DNA of 64,000 nucleotides from Agrobacterium larrymoorei. Lineage in GTDB: Bacteria; Pseudomonadota; Alphaproteobacteria; Rhizobiales; Rhizobiaceae. The position numbers and the translations under genes were made by a program. The stretch covers positions 2,864,001 to 2,928,000 of the forward strand of contig NZ_CP039691.1 in the NCBI RefSeq assembly GCF_005145045.1, in the 5' to 3' direction. This document shows positions 8,138 to 17,559 of the stretch, one piece after another. The notes below the pieces were generated by a model. That model ran no database searches. It was not told the origin of the DNA and was given only the letters and a program-made list of their open reading frames with translations. The first letter of the stretch is position 1, and every line of letters begins with the position of its first letter.

Positions 8138-9823
8138 TCAAGGCTTGCCTGTTTGATGCCTGCCGATGCGCGCAAGAAGCATGACCGGAAGAATGCCGAT
8201 GAGGACGATTGCGAGGGCTGCGATGGAGGCTTCCTCATAGGTTCCGCGCGCGGCTTCGCCATAAAGCTGGGTGGAGAAGGTCTCGAAATTGAGCGGGCGC
8301 AGGAGGAGAGTTGCCGGTAGTTCCTTCACGCAATCCACAAAGACCAGCAGCCCTGCTGCGGCAAGAGCGGCTTTCGACAGGGGCAGATGGACATGGCGGA
8401 ACGTTGCGCCCGGCGTGCGGCCAAGGGTGCGGGCGGCATGATCGAAAGACGTTGGAATGCGGCTGAGCCCGGCATCGATGCCGCCAGCGGCAATCGTCAG
8501 AAAGCGGGCCGTATAGGCAAAGATGAGTGCTGCGCCGCTGCCGATCAACAACAGGCCGGTGGAGATGCCGAACAACGTTTGCATGGTTTGATCAACGAAG
8601 CGGTCGAAGCTGCCAAGCGCGATCAGGACGCCGATGGCAATCACCGTGCCGGGGGCGGCATAGCCGACCGTTGCCAAACGGAAGGACCAGAGAGAGGCTT
8701 TTCCGGGAACGAGGCGCAGGGCATAAGCCACCACAAGGCCGAAGAAGAGCGTGACGATGGTAGCTGTGCCTGCGAAGGCGACAGTGTTGAAGGCTTCCGC
8801 GGCAAAGCGCGAAGAAAGCCCGCTGAACTGATAGCGCTTCCAGGCTTCCACGACGAGGTAGAGTGCGGGACCGGCAAATCCGATGAGGATCGGCAGGCCG
8901 CAGAGGCCGAGAGCCAGCCAGCCATACGCGCCCTTTATTCGCAGAGGCTCCAGCACCTTGCTTTTTTGGGCAGACAGCGAGTAGCGCTGCCTGCGTCGCG
9001 CCCAGCGTTCCAGGGCGACCAGCGCCACGACGAGCAGCAGCATGCAAAGCGCAATTTGCGCTGCCCCCGGCAAATCCGATTTGGTGACCCAGGTCGTATA
9101 GATAGATACGGTCAACGTTCGAACACCGAGGAATTCGGAGGCCCCGATATCGTTCAAGGCTTCCATCAATGCCAGGCTGACGCCGACTGCGATCGCCGGG
9201 CGGGCGAGCGGAACGGCAACGCGAAGGAACAGGGAGCGTCGAGAGGTGCCGAGCATGCGCGCGGCTTCGAGCAGATTGCCCGCCTGCGTGAGAAACATGG
9301 CCCGCACGGGAATATAGACATAAGGGTAAAGCACGAAGCCGAGCAGCAGGATGCAGCCAGTCATGGAGCGAATATCGGCGAGGCGAAATTCTCTCGGGCT
9401 GGAATAGCCCAGCAGCCAACGGATTGCCCCCTGCACCGGCCCGAGCGGATGGAGAATATCGAGATAGGCGTAGGCCATGATATAGGTCGGCATGGCGAGC
9501 GGCAGAAGCAGCGCCCATTCCAGGATTTTTCGACCGGGAAAATCATGCGCCGCAACAAGCCATGCGGTTGCCGTTCCCAGCACACCGGCAAGAAGACCGA
9601 CGCCTGACAGCAGGATCAGTGTTTCAGGCAGGGCATTGGCAAGTACCGTTTCGCCAAGATGCGCCCAAAGCCCTTGCGAGCCCTGAACCGCCTCCGTTAC
9701 CAGTGCCAGAATTGGCAGAAGCGCCAGCGCTGCTACGCAGACGGACGCCACCAGCCACCAGATCGCCGATGTGACGCGCGGTCTGGAATTGATCGGTGTG
9801 TGGCTGGCAGTTTCGGAGACCAT
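8138..9823 (-). CDS. Fe(III) ABC transporter permease (fused two-domain, FbpB-like)
   Basis: A 561-aa polytopic membrane protein with about twelve helices. It contains two binding-protein-dependent permease domains in tandem, each with an EAA loop (EAARMLGTSRRSLFLRVAVPLARPA near residue 190, and HAARTLGRTPGATFRHVHLPLSKAA near residue 475). This fused layout is typical of FbpB/SfuB-type ferric ion importers. The ATPase and the substrate-binding protein lie upstream on the same strand. It is separated from the binding-protein gene by 233 bases containing a palindromic repeat and a GC hairpin, which may lower its expression relative to the binding protein. Confidence 0.92.
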   Translation of the reverse strand: MVSETASHTPINSRPRVTSAIWWLVASVCVAALALLPILALVTEAVQGSQGLWAHLGETVLANALPETLILLSGVGLLAGVLGTATAWLVAAHDFPGRKILEWALLLPLAMPTYIMAYAYLDILHPLGPVQGAIRWLLGYSSPREFRLADIRSMTGCILLLGFVLYPYVYIPVRAMFLTQAGNLLEAARMLGTSRRSLFLRVAVPLARPAIAVGVSLALMEALNDIGASEFLGVRTLTVSIYTTWVTKSDLPGAAQIALCMLLLVVALVALERWARRRQRYSLSAQKSKVLEPLRIKGAYGWLALGLCGLPILIGFAGPALYLVVEAWKRYQFSGLSSRFAAEAFNTVAFAGTATIVTLFFGLVVAYALRLVPGKASLWSFRLATVGYAAPGTVIAIGVLIALGSFDRFVDQTMQTLFGISTGLLLIGSGAALIFAYTARFLTIAAGGIDAGLSRIPTSFDHAARTLGRTPGATFRHVHLPLSKAALAAAGLLVFVDCVKELPATLLLRPLNFETFSTQLYGEAARGTYEEASIAALAIVLIGILPVMLLARIGRHQTGKP

Positions 9824-9878
9824 GCGGATTTTAAGGCCTTGTTGCGCTCGTCACGCGGGGATGCTTGAAACGGTGAAG

Positions 9879-9901
9879 GCGCCCGTGTGAAACGGGCGCC
9901 T
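9879..9901. other. GC-rich hairpin in the binding-protein/permease gap
   Basis: Stem GGCGCCCG / CGGGCGCC with a seven-base loop and no U-tract on either strand. It may stabilise or attenuate the message between the two iron-transport genes. Confidence 0.4.
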
Positions 9902-9929
9902 GAGATTGGGTCCTGTGCTCATTCCCTCT

Positions 9930-10012
9930 CCGTCATCCTCGCCCTTTATGCGAGGATCCATGATCGGGATGCCAGAGCGTAGATCCTCGGGTCAAGCCCG
10001 AGGATGACGACG
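9930..10012. repeat. mosaic palindromic repeat, copy A
   Basis: Begins CCGTCATCCTCGCCC and ends GGGTCAAGCCCGAGGATGACG, forming two internal hairpins. The same element recurs at 23717-23799 and, interrupted, at 45397-47044. It is typical of rhizobial intergenic mosaic elements. Confidence 0.85.
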
Positions 10013-10056
10013 CGTGTGGGTGAGCCGACCCGAGAGGACGTCGAGCGACCTTTGTC

Positions 10057-11082
10057 TTAATTGTCGAAGCCGACCTTATCCACCAGCTGGCTGGCTTCCT
10101 TGCGGTGGGACACGATTTCCGTCAGCGGCTTGTTGTCGATCTTGAGCGTGCCGAAGGAGGCGACGATTTCGTTGAGGGCGGCACCCTGCTTGACCGGATA
10201 TTCGTAATTGGCTTCGGCATAAATCTTCTGCGCCTCATCGGAAGCCAGATATTCGAGAAGCTTAACGGCCTCAGCCTTGTTCGGCGCATTCTTGGCAACG
10301 GCTGCACCGGAAATATTGACCTGCGTGCCGCCATCCTTGAAGGTTGGCAGAACGACCTTGATCGCCTCGCCCCACTTCACCTGATCCTCGCCGCCCTTGC
10401 CGGAGCGCATAAGGCCGACATAGTAGGAATTGGCAAGGCCGATATCGCAAATGCCGCCGAGGATGTCCTTGGCCACGTCGCGGTCACCGCCGCCAGCCTT
10501 GCGGGCGAGATTATCCTTCACGCCCTTCAGCCATTCTTCGGTCTTTTCAGCGCCGTAGTGAGCGACGTAATCGGCAAAAAGGGCGGTGTTGTAGGGATGC
10601 TGGCCGGAGCGAATGCAGACCTTGCCCTTCCACTTGGCGTCCGCCAGATCTTCGTAATTGAAGCTGCTCAGGTCCAGATCCTTGGCGGCATAAAGAACGC
10701 GGGCACGCATGGAAAGCGCAAACCAGTTGCCCTTGGCATCACGCAATTCAGCCGGAATAGCCTTGGTGAGAACTTCGGACTCGACCGGCTGGGTGACGCC
10801 CTTTTCGACCAGATCGACCAGATTGCCCGCATCCACCGTCATCAGAACATCTGCCGGAGAGCTTGCGCCTTCGCTCAAGACACGCTCAGCCAGACCGTCC
10901 TTCAGGAACACGGTGTTGACCTTGACGCCGCTTTCCTTGGTGAAGGCTTCCAGCAATGGCTGGATCAGGGCCGGTTCGCGCGTGGTGTAAATGTTCAGCT
11001 CTGCCGCATTGGCAGCGCCGGACAGTGCGATAGTGGCGGCACCGGCAAGCAGTGCAATCTTCTTGGCGTAGAAAGAACCCAT
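10057..11082 (-). CDS. Fe(III) ABC transporter substrate-binding protein (FbpA-like)
   Basis: A 341-aa periplasmic binding protein. The start is placed at the second of two nearby ATGs because AAGGGG lies six bases before it. The signal peptide runs to GAANA|AELNIYTTREPAL. Features of the FbpA/FutA iron-binding family: the N-terminal NIYTTRE strand, the IRSGQHPYN segment, GICDIGLANSYYVGLM, and the C-terminal EANYEYPVK. The Tyr pair in LANSYY and the NYEYP Tyr are candidate iron ligands. It lies between the ATPase and permease genes; a weaker TGA-N9-TCA match lies 50 bases upstream. Confidence 0.92.
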   Translation of the reverse strand: MGSFYAKKIALLAGAATIALSGAANAAELNIYTTREPALIQPLLEAFTKESGVKVNTVFLKDGLAERVLSEGASSPADVLMTVDAGNLVDLVEKGVTQPVESEVLTKAIPAELRDAKGNWFALSMRARVLYAAKDLDLSSFNYEDLADAKWKGKVCIRSGQHPYNTALFADYVAHYGAEKTEEWLKGVKDNLARKAGGGDRDVAKDILGGICDIGLANSYYVGLMRSGKGGEDQVKWGEAIKVVLPTFKDGGTQVNISGAAVAKNAPNKAEAVKLLEYLASDEAQKIYAEANYEYPVKQGAALNEIVASFGTLKIDNKPLTEIVSHRKEASQLVDKVGFDN

Positions 11083-11131
11083 GTCCATCCCCTTTAGACT
11101 CAAATGGTGTCGGGGAGGCATCGACCATACA

Positions 11132-11146
11132 TGACGAAACAAATCA
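11132..11146 (-). promoter_or_regulatory. weak TGA-N9-TCA match before the iron-binding protein gene
   Basis: TGA (11132-11134), nine bases, TCA (11144-11146). The arms beyond the core are not palindromic, so this is the least convincing of the four iron boxes. Confidence 0.25.
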
Positions 11147-11229
11147 AGTTATTTCATCGGCCAATTCCTATGTTCGAAATCACTTTGAGTTGAAAATGGG
11201 GCTCTTATTTTAGTAGGAAATTCTTATAT

Positions 11230-12282
11230 TCAATCCTGGGTAAATATCAGTACGCGACTGGGATCGACGGAAAGACGGACGTCTCTCAGCCCTGCGGGGG
11301 CGCGTTTCATGCTGCGAACGCGCAGATCGTCGGCAAGGCCGGGGACGCGGATCGAGAGCTGCTCGATCTCTCCCATGAAGACGCGGGAGGAGATGTGGCC
11401 GTTGACCGCAGCGGCGTTCGGATCACCCGAAATATCGATCGCGCCGGGGCGAATATAGGCGAAGGCGGAGGTGCCTTCCGGCAGATTTCCGCCATGCGGG
11501 AAATGTCCGAGCGGCGTTTCGAGATGGCCGTTTCGCACCCTGCCCTCCACCTTGTTGAAGGCGCAGAAGAAATCCGCCGCGTAACGGCTGACAGGATTGT
11601 CATGCACCTCATATCCCGTACCCGATTGCACGATGCGGCCTTTCTGCATGAGAACGACGCGATCTCCGGCGGAGAGCGCCTCTTCCGGATCGTGTGTGAC
11701 CATGATGGCGGTGGTGTTCAGCGCACGCAGAAGCCCCAGCGTCTCTTCACGAACGCTATCGCGAAGGCCGCGGTCGAGGTTGGAGAATGGCTCATCCATG
11801 AGAAGAATATCCGGCTTCGGCGCAAGCGCGCGCGCCAGTGCCACGCGCTGCTGCTCGCCGCCCGACAGCGTGTGGGGATAGCGCTTGGCCAGATCGGACA
11901 GGCGCACATGCTCGATCATCTCGGCGGCGCGTGCCCTCGCCTCGGCCTTCGGCAGCCCTTTCAGCCCGAACATGACGTTCTGCTCGACAGTGAGATGGGG
12001 AAAAAGTGCGTAATCCTGAAAGACGAAGCCGATGCGGCGCTTTTCCGGCTCCACGAAGACGGAAGGCCCGGCAATCTCCGCACCATTCATGCGCACCGCA
12101 CCGAAATCCGGCGTTTCGACGCCCGCGATGATGCGCAGAAGTGTGGACTTGCCGCAGCCCGAACGCCCGACGAGGCAGATGATCTCTCCCTTCGAAACCG
12201 AAAGATCGATATCCGCCAATACGGGGACACCGGCAAATGTCTTGCCGATACCGTTCAGCTGTAGCGCTGCAACTTCTGCCAT
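11230..12282 (-). CDS. Fe(III) ABC transporter ATPase (FbpC-like)
   Basis: A 350-aa ATPase starting at MAEVAALQLN; upstream in-frame codons lack a ribosome binding site and look non-coding. Walker A is GRSGCGKST, the signature is LSGGEQQRVALA, Walker B is ILLMDEPFSNLD, and the H-loop is VTHDPEEAL. A C-terminal TOBE-like region (~residues 240-350) contains IRPGAI. It energises the FbpB-like permease. As the first gene of the transporter group it carries a TGA-N9-TCA box 32-46 bases upstream. Divergent from fadD. Confidence 0.92.
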   Translation of the reverse strand: MAEVAALQLNGIGKTFAGVPVLADIDLSVSKGEIICLVGRSGCGKSTLLRIIAGVETPDFGAVRMNGAEIAGPSVFVEPEKRRIGFVFQDYALFPHLTVEQNVMFGLKGLPKAEARARAAEMIEHVRLSDLAKRYPHTLSGGEQQRVALARALAPKPDILLMDEPFSNLDRGLRDSVREETLGLLRALNTTAIMVTHDPEEALSAGDRVVLMQKGRIVQSGTGYEVHDNPVSRYAADFFCAFNKVEGRVRNGHLETPLGHFPHGGNLPEGTSAFAYIRPGAIDISGDPNAAAVNGHISSRVFMGEIEQLSIRVPGLADDLRVRSMKRAPAGLRDVRLSVDPSRVLIFTQD

Positions 12283-12313
12283 TCCAAATGTCCATATGAT
12301 GCGGTCGGTTTGT

Positions 12314-12328
12314 TGATTGCGCAAATCA
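12314..12328 (-). promoter_or_regulatory. candidate iron-responsive (IRO/RirA) box before Fe(III) ABC operon
   Basis: TGA-TTGCGCAAA-TCA, a nearly perfect palindrome (TTGATTGCGCAAATCA), lying about 32 bases before the ATPase start codon. Confidence 0.5.
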
Positions 12329-12552
12329 GGATTAAAGTCAAAAAGCAATTGTTCGAAGCCGTACCCCGGCACCGCGAAAGCCGCCAAAGCGCAGTTGACG
12401 TTTACGTTAGAGTTAAATACGCTGATGTGAGTGGATGATTGCGGGAGCATCATCTACGCTTGCAATGCTTTGAGGCCGTAATCTGCTGGATGAGGAACCC
12501 GCAGATGGACTAAACGCTCGGAACGTTGCGGCATCAGTGTGGGAGGACAGGA

Positions 12553-14265
12553 ATGAGCGATACCAATCCGATACGTCAGGAACCCGGCGCTGCGCAGCGT
12601 CCGTGGCTTGCATCTTACCCGCAGGGCGTACCGGCGGAACTGCCCGATCTTGGCTACGCATCGCTGGCCGAGCTTCTGGAAAAGAGCTGCGCCCAATATG
12701 CGGGTCGCAAGGCCTTTTCCAGCATGGGAAAATCGCTCACCTACCGTGAACTGGAACAGCAGACCCGCGCCATTGCCGCGTGGCTGCAAAGCATCGGCCT
12801 GCAAAAAGGCGACCGCGTTGCGGTGATGATGCCGAATATTCTGCAGAACCCTGTCGCCACTTACGCCATTCTTCGCGCGGGCCTCACCGTGGTCAACGTC
12901 AACCCGCTCTATACGCCACGCGAGCTGGAACACCAGCTGAAGGACTCGGGTGCCAAGGCGCTGTTCGTGCTGGAAAATTTCGCCCATGTGGTGCAGCAGG
13001 CGCTGCCGAAGACGGACGTCAAGCACGTGATCGTGGCGACCATGGGCGACCTGCTGGGCTTCAAGGGCCACATCGTCAATTTCGTCGTGCGCAAGGTCAA
13101 GAAGATGGTTCCGGCCTTTGCGCTGCCGCAGTCGATCAGCTTCAAGGATGTGCTAAAGCAATCGCGCGGCCTGTCGCTGAAGCCGGTAGAGATCAAGCGC
13201 AGCGATATCGCCTTCCTGCAATACACCGGTGGCACCACGGGCGTTTCCAAGGGCGCGGTGCTAACCCATAGCAACCTTCTGGCCAACAAGGCGCAGATCG
13301 CGCTGTGGATGGATGCCGTATTCCTGCACAAGAAGCGCCCGGACGTCATGAACTTCGTCTGCGCGCTGCCGCTCTACCATATATTTGCGTTGACGGTGAA
13401 TTCGCTGATGGGCGTGGCACTCGGCGGCCATAACCTGCTGATTGCCAATCCCCGTGATATTCCGGGCTTCGTCAAGGAGCTTTCCGGCTACACGCCGCAC
13501 GTGTTCCCGGCCATCAACACGCTGTTCAATGCGCTGCTGAACAATGAGGATTTCCGCAAGCTGGACCTGTCCTCGCTGGTTCTCGTGATGGGTGGCGGCA
13601 TGTCCGTCCAGCGCCCGGTGGCGGAACGCTGGAAATCCATAACCGGTACCACGATTTGCGAAGGCTACGGGCTTTCCGAGACATCTCCGGTCGCAACGGT
13701 CAATCCGCTGGGCCAGTCGGATTTCAGCGGCACCATCGGTCTCCCCGTGCCATCTACGGACGTGGATATCCGCGACGATGACGGCAACAGTCTGCCGCTC
13801 GGCGAAGTGGGTGAGATCTGCATTCGCGGCCCACAGGTCATGCCGGGTTACTGGCAGCGACCGGATGAAACCGCAAAGGTGATGACGGCGGACAACTTCT
13901 TCCGCTCCGGCGACATGGGCTTCATGGATGAGCGGGGCTACATCAAGATCGTGGACCGCAAGAAGGACATGATCCTGGTTTCCGGCTTCAACGTTTATCC
14001 CAACGAAATCGAGGAAGTGGCCGCCGCCCATCCGGGCGTGCAGGAATGCGCTGCCGTGGGTGTGACGGACGAACATTCCGGCGAAGCGGTGAAGCTTTAT
14101 GTGGTGAAGAAGGATCAGGCGCTGACGGTGGAAGAGCTGAAAGCCTTCTGCGCCAAGAGCCTGACCAACTACAAGCGGCCCAAGCATATCGAGTTCATTC
14201 AGGAAATGCCGAAAACCAATGTCGGCAAGATCCTGCGGCGTGAACTTCGCAAGCTGGCGAACTGA
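12553..14265 (+). CDS. fadD: long-chain fatty acid-CoA ligase
   Basis: A 570-aa adenylate-forming enzyme. AMP-binding motifs: YTGGTTGVSKGAVLTHSN (residues ~227-244), GYGLSETSP (~375), RSGDMGFMDERGY (~455), and the catalytic lysine region PKTNVGKILRREL at the C-terminus. It activates fatty acids to acyl-CoA at the inner membrane for beta-oxidation or phospholipid reuse. Start at the ATG behind GGGAGGACAGGA. It stands alone, divergent from the iron ABC operon. FadD and other acyl-CoA synthetases are hard to separate by eye, but the length and motifs fit FadD best. Confidence 0.9.
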   Translation: MSDTNPIRQEPGAAQRPWLASYPQGVPAELPDLGYASLAELLEKSCAQYAGRKAFSSMGKSLTYRELEQQTRAIAAWLQSIGLQKGDRVAVMMPNILQNPVATYAILRAGLTVVNVNPLYTPRELEHQLKDSGAKALFVLENFAHVVQQALPKTDVKHVIVATMGDLLGFKGHIVNFVVRKVKKMVPAFALPQSISFKDVLKQSRGLSLKPVEIKRSDIAFLQYTGGTTGVSKGAVLTHSNLLANKAQIALWMDAVFLHKKRPDVMNFVCALPLYHIFALTVNSLMGVALGGHNLLIANPRDIPGFVKELSGYTPHVFPAINTLFNALLNNEDFRKLDLSSLVLVMGGGMSVQRPVAERWKSITGTTICEGYGLSETSPVATVNPLGQSDFSGTIGLPVPSTDVDIRDDDGNSLPLGEVGEICIRGPQVMPGYWQRPDETAKVMTADNFFRSGDMGFMDERGYIKIVDRKKDMILVSGFNVYPNEIEEVAAAHPGVQECAAVGVTDEHSGEAVKLYVVKKDQALTVEELKAFCAKSLTNYKRPKHIEFIQEMPKTNVGKILRRELRKLAN

Positions 14266-14328
14266 TCTGGTAGGCAGTGCCGCGTCTGGACGCCTGCGAG
14301 TTGAGCGCGTGAAGGCACCCTAGCTTAC

Positions 14329-14443
14329 CCTCATTCCTGTGCTTGTCACAGGAATCCAGCCAGCCCAAGTCTTTGGGCGTAAAGACCTCGTTGCCGCGCA
14401 GACGCGCGTCGACTGGATTCCTGTCACAAGGACGGGAATGAGG
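14329..14443. repeat. RIME-like palindromic repeat, copy D
   Basis: The ends are inverted (CTCATTCCTGTGCTTGTCACAGGAAT against ATTCCTGTCACAAGGACGGGAATGAG, shown here as pairing arms). The middle carries CAGACGCGCGTC. It is related in layout to the repeat at 46783-46897. It fills the fadD-pgi gap. Confidence 0.75.
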
Positions 14444-14474
14444 TGTGCGTAGCGCCAATAGGCGATGAAAATTC

Positions 14475-14486
14475 AATCGATTTAAA
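14475..14486. promoter_or_regulatory. LacI-type palindromic operator candidate before pgi
   Basis: AATCGATTTAAA with the CG-centred core AATCGATT. The same 12 bases precede the fructokinase gene at 22865-22876. Confidence 0.4.
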
Positions 14487-14559
14487 ATATCGCGCCTTGA
14501 TTTGGCCCGATGAAAAAGAATAGTTTCCTCATCCTTCCACGGAGCATGAGGAGCTTTCC

Positions 14560-16185
14560 ATGCAGGCCATCATCGAGACCCTGAAATCCACCGCAGCCGC
14601 CACCCACGCAACCGATATTCGCGCAGCCTTTGCCAAGGACGCCGACCGGTTTGCGCGGTTCAGCGCGAAGTTTGACGACCTGCTGATGGATTTCTCCAAA
14701 TGCGCCGTCAATGACGATATTCTGGCGCTCCTGGAAAAGCTGGCGTCCGAAGGCGGCGTTGCGGCAAAGCGCGACGAGATGTTCTCCGGCAAGGAGATCA
14801 ACTTCACCGAAGGCCGCGCCGTGCTTCACACCGCGCTTCGCAACCGTTCCAACACGCCGGTTCTGGTGGATGGCAAGGATGTGATGCCGGATGTGAACGG
14901 CGTAGTTTCGGCCATGGGCAAGTTTGCCGATGCAATCCGCTCCGGCTCGCTGAAGGGTGCAACGGGCAAAAAGATTACCGACGTCATCAATATCGGTATT
15001 GGCGGTTCGGACCTCGGCCCAGTTATGGCGACGCTGGCGCTGGCGCCCTTCCATGATGGCCCGCGCGCGCATTTCGTGTCCAACATCGATGGCGCGCATA
15101 TTGCCGATACGCTGAAGCTGATCGACCCGGAAACCTCGCTTTTCATCATCGCTTCCAAGACCTTCACCACCATCGAGACGATGACGAATGCGGCCACTGC
15201 CCGCAAGTTCATTGCCGACAAGCTGGGCGAAGAGGCGGTGAAGCACCATTTCTGCGCCGTTTCCACAGCGCTCGACAAGGTCGCGAATTTCGGCATCGAC
15301 AGCGAGCGCGTGTTCGGCTTCTGGGATTGGGTCGGCGGTCGCTATTCCATCTGGTCGGCCATTGGCCTGCCGCTGATGATTGCCATCGGACCGGAGAATT
15401 TCGGCAAGTTCCTTGACGGCGCGCATGCCATGGACACGCATTTCCGCGAGGCTCCTTTCCGGCAGAACCTGCCGATGCTGCTGGGCCTTATCGGCTTCTA
15501 CCACCGCAATGTGCTGGATTATCCGACCCGCGCCATTCTGCCCTATGACCAGCGTCTCTCCCGCTTCCCGGCCTATCTCCAGCAGCTGGATATGGAATCG
15601 AACGGCAAAGGCGTGACCATCGACGGTACGCCGGTCGAAGGCAATTCCGGTCCGGTCGTGTGGGGCGAGCCCGGCACCAACGGCCAGCACGCCTTCTACC
15701 AGCTGATCCATCAGGGCACGAGCATCATTCCCGCCGAGTTCATGATTGCCGCCAATGGCTTCGAGCAGAACCTGCGCCACCAGCACCAGCTATTGATCGC
15801 CAATTGCCTTGCGCAATCCGAAGCGCTGATGAAGGGCCGCACCTTGGCGGAAGCCAAAGAGCAGCTGACCTCCAAGGGCATGGAAGACAAAAAGGCGGAC
15901 TTCATTGCGCCGCACCGCGTCTTCACCGGCAACCGCCCCTCGATCACCTTCGTCTATGACAAGCTGACCCCGTTCGCGCTGGGCCGCCTGATCGCGCTTT
16001 ACGAACACCGCGTCTTCGTCGAGGGCGTGCTCTTCCGCATCAACTCCTTCGACCAGTGGGGCGTGGAGCTTGGCAAGGAACTGGCAACCGGCCTGCTGCC
16101 CGTGGTGGAAGGCAAGGAAAGTGCCGAAGGACATGACAGCTCGACTCAGGGTCTGGTGAAGGCTCTGGCAGGTCTGGCGAAATAA
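14560..16185 (+). CDS. pgi: glucose-6-phosphate isomerase
   Basis: A 541-aa cytosolic enzyme interconverting glucose-6-phosphate and fructose-6-phosphate. Family signatures: [18 protein letters not shown] (~145-162), [13 protein letters not shown] (~197), the PGI signature [18 protein letters not shown] (~250), and the C-terminal [16 protein letters not shown]. Length is normal. The start is preceded by GGAGC. A CG-centred palindrome upstream is shared with the fructokinase gene, hinting at a common sugar regulator. A strong terminator follows. Confidence 0.97.
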   Translation: MQAIIETLKSTAAATHATDIRAAFAKDADRFARFSAKFDDLLMDFSKCAVNDDILALLEKLASEGGVAAKRDEMFSGKEINFTEGRAVLHTALRNRSNTPVLVDGKDVMPDVNGVVSAMGKFADAIRSGSLKGATGKKITDVINIGIGGSDLGPVMATLALAPFHDGPRAHFVSNIDGAHIADTLKLIDPETSLFIIASKTFTTIETMTNAATARKFIADKLGEEAVKHHFCAVSTALDKVANFGIDSERVFGFWDWVGGRYSIWSAIGLPLMIAIGPENFGKFLDGAHAMDTHFREAPFRQNLPMLLGLIGFYHRNVLDYPTRAILPYDQRLSRFPAYLQQLDMESNGKGVTIDGTPVEGNSGPVVWGEPGTNGQHAFYQLIHQGTSIIPAEFMIAANGFEQNLRHQHQLLIANCLAQSEALMKGRTLAEAKEQLTSKGMEDKKADFIAPHRVFTGNRPSITFVYDKLTPFALGRLIALYEHRVFVEGVLFRINSFDQWGVELGKELATGLLPVVEGKESAEGHDSSTQGLVKALAGLAK

Positions 16186-16205
16186 GACATATTCAGAATG
16201 ACAAA

Positions 16206-16232
16206 AGCCGGGGTTGAGAGCCCCGGCTTTTT
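16206..16232 (+). terminator. rho-independent terminator after pgi
   Basis: Stem AGCCGGGG / CCCCGGCT with a six-base loop, followed by TTTTT. Confidence 0.88.
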
Positions 16233-16254
16233 CATGTGTGTATGTCAGACAGTC

Positions 16255-17457
16255 TCAGGCAATGCTGACCTGCGGCTTTGGCCTGACGCCGAGAATGATG
16301 CCGATGGCAGCCAGTGCCAGAACCAGACCGCTGGTGGCGAAAACGCTTATCGCTCCATTCATATCGAAGATGATGCCGCCGACGGCTGCGCCCATGGCGA
16401 TGGCGAACTGGATGGAGGCAACCAGAAGACCGCCTGCACTTTCCGCTTCATCGGGAATGGTTCGGGCAAGCCAGGTGGACCAGGAAACGGGTACCGCGCC
16501 GAAGAGGAAGCCCCATGCAGCCACCAGAACGGCGGCAACGGGCAGCGGCGGTTCTGTCGCAACGATCAGGAAGGCGATGAATGCCATGAGCAGCGGCAGG
16601 GCGGCCAGCGAGAAGCGCAGGCTGCGGCTGATCAGCGAGCCCGCCGTGAGCGTGCCGACGAAATTCGCCAGACCGAAACCGAGCAGCAGGGCAGATACCA
16701 TGCCGATATTCGCACCGATATCAGCCTCCAGATAGGGGCGCAGATAGGTGAAGAAGGCGAAGTGGCCGCCGAAGACCAGCGTTGCGGCAATGAGGCCGAG
16801 AGCGATGCCGGGTCTCGTCAGCACCACGCCCAATGTCTTGAGGCTGCTGGTGCCGCTGGGCGCAAGCTTGGGCAGGGTGAGGAACTGCATGATGAAGGCG
16901 ATGACGCCGAGAAGTGCGGTGAGCACGAAGACGAAGCGCCAACCGGCAAGTTCACCGACATAGCTGCCGACGGGAGCCGCAACGATGGTTGCCGCCGACA
17001 CGCCGCTGAACACCATGGAGAGCGCACGCGGAACGCTTTGTGGCGGGACGAGGCGGATGACGATGGCGGTGGACATGGCCCAGAAGCCGCCAAGTGCGAC
17101 GCCTAGCAGAAGACGTCCGATCAAAAGCATCGTCAGGCCGGGGGCGGCTGCCACCATGAGGTTGGAAATGACGAGCAGCGCGGAAAACGCCATCATCAAA
17201 TGCCGCCGGTCGATGCGGCGGGCGGCAGAAGTGATCAAAAGGCTGGCCACCATGCCGACGACGGCGGTGACGGTGACCGCCTGGCCTGCGGCGCCTTCGG
17301 TGATGCCGAGTTCAGCGGCAATTGGCGTCAACAGACTGGCGGGCAGAAATTCTGCCGTGACCAGCCCGAAGACACCGAGCGCCATGGAGGTGACGGCGCC
17401 CCAGGCAGGGGCTTGCGCGCCATCCTGGGGCGAGATGGAAGTGTAGGTCGGGTTCAT
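16255..17457 (-). CDS. MFS transporter (drug/sugar efflux type)
   Basis: A 400-aa protein with twelve predicted helices. The start is chosen at MNPTYTSISP, preceded by AAAGGACAAG. The motif between TM2 and TM3 (SAARRIDRRHLMMAF) corresponds to MFS motif A in degenerate form, and GLANFVGTLTAG lies in the second half. The general shape is that of the DHA1 family (arabinose/drug exporters such as YdhP or AraJ-like). It is divergent from an AraC regulator with only tens of bases between them, so it is the likely target. The substrate is unknown. Confidence 0.88.
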   Translation of the reverse strand: MNPTYTSISPQDGAQAPAWGAVTSMALGVFGLVTAEFLPASLLTPIAAELGITEGAAGQAVTVTAVVGMVASLLITSAARRIDRRHLMMAFSALLVISNLMVAAAPGLTMLLIGRLLLGVALGGFWAMSTAIVIRLVPPQSVPRALSMVFSGVSAATIVAAPVGSYVGELAGWRFVFVLTALLGVIAFIMQFLTLPKLAPSGTSSLKTLGVVLTRPGIALGLIAATLVFGGHFAFFTYLRPYLEADIGANIGMVSALLLGFGLANFVGTLTAGSLISRSLRFSLAALPLLMAFIAFLIVATEPPLPVAAVLVAAWGFLFGAVPVSWSTWLARTIPDEAESAGGLLVASIQFAIAMGAAVGGIIFDMNGAISVFATSGLVLALAAIGIILGVRPKPQVSIA

Positions 17458-17505
17458 CGGTCTTGTCCTTTGGGAGGAGGTGGATGACATGAACATAGAC
17501 TGGAC

Positions 17506-17559
17506 TTTTCGGACTATCCATGCCACAAAATCCGTTATGTTTGATCGAAAGTCCGAAAA
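17506..17559. promoter_or_regulatory. paired operator half-sites between MFS and AraC genes
   Basis: TTTTCGGACT (17506-17515) and its exact inverse AGTCCGAAAA (17550-17559) have starts 44 bases apart, about four helical turns. They are well placed for an AraC dimer acting on the MFS promoter. Confidence 0.5.

Noticed and set aside
8387..9607. 406-codon plus-strand frame opposite the iron permease
   Set aside because: Antisense shadow of a high-GC gene; low-complexity, polar translation without motifs, while the minus strand encodes a clear ABC permease.
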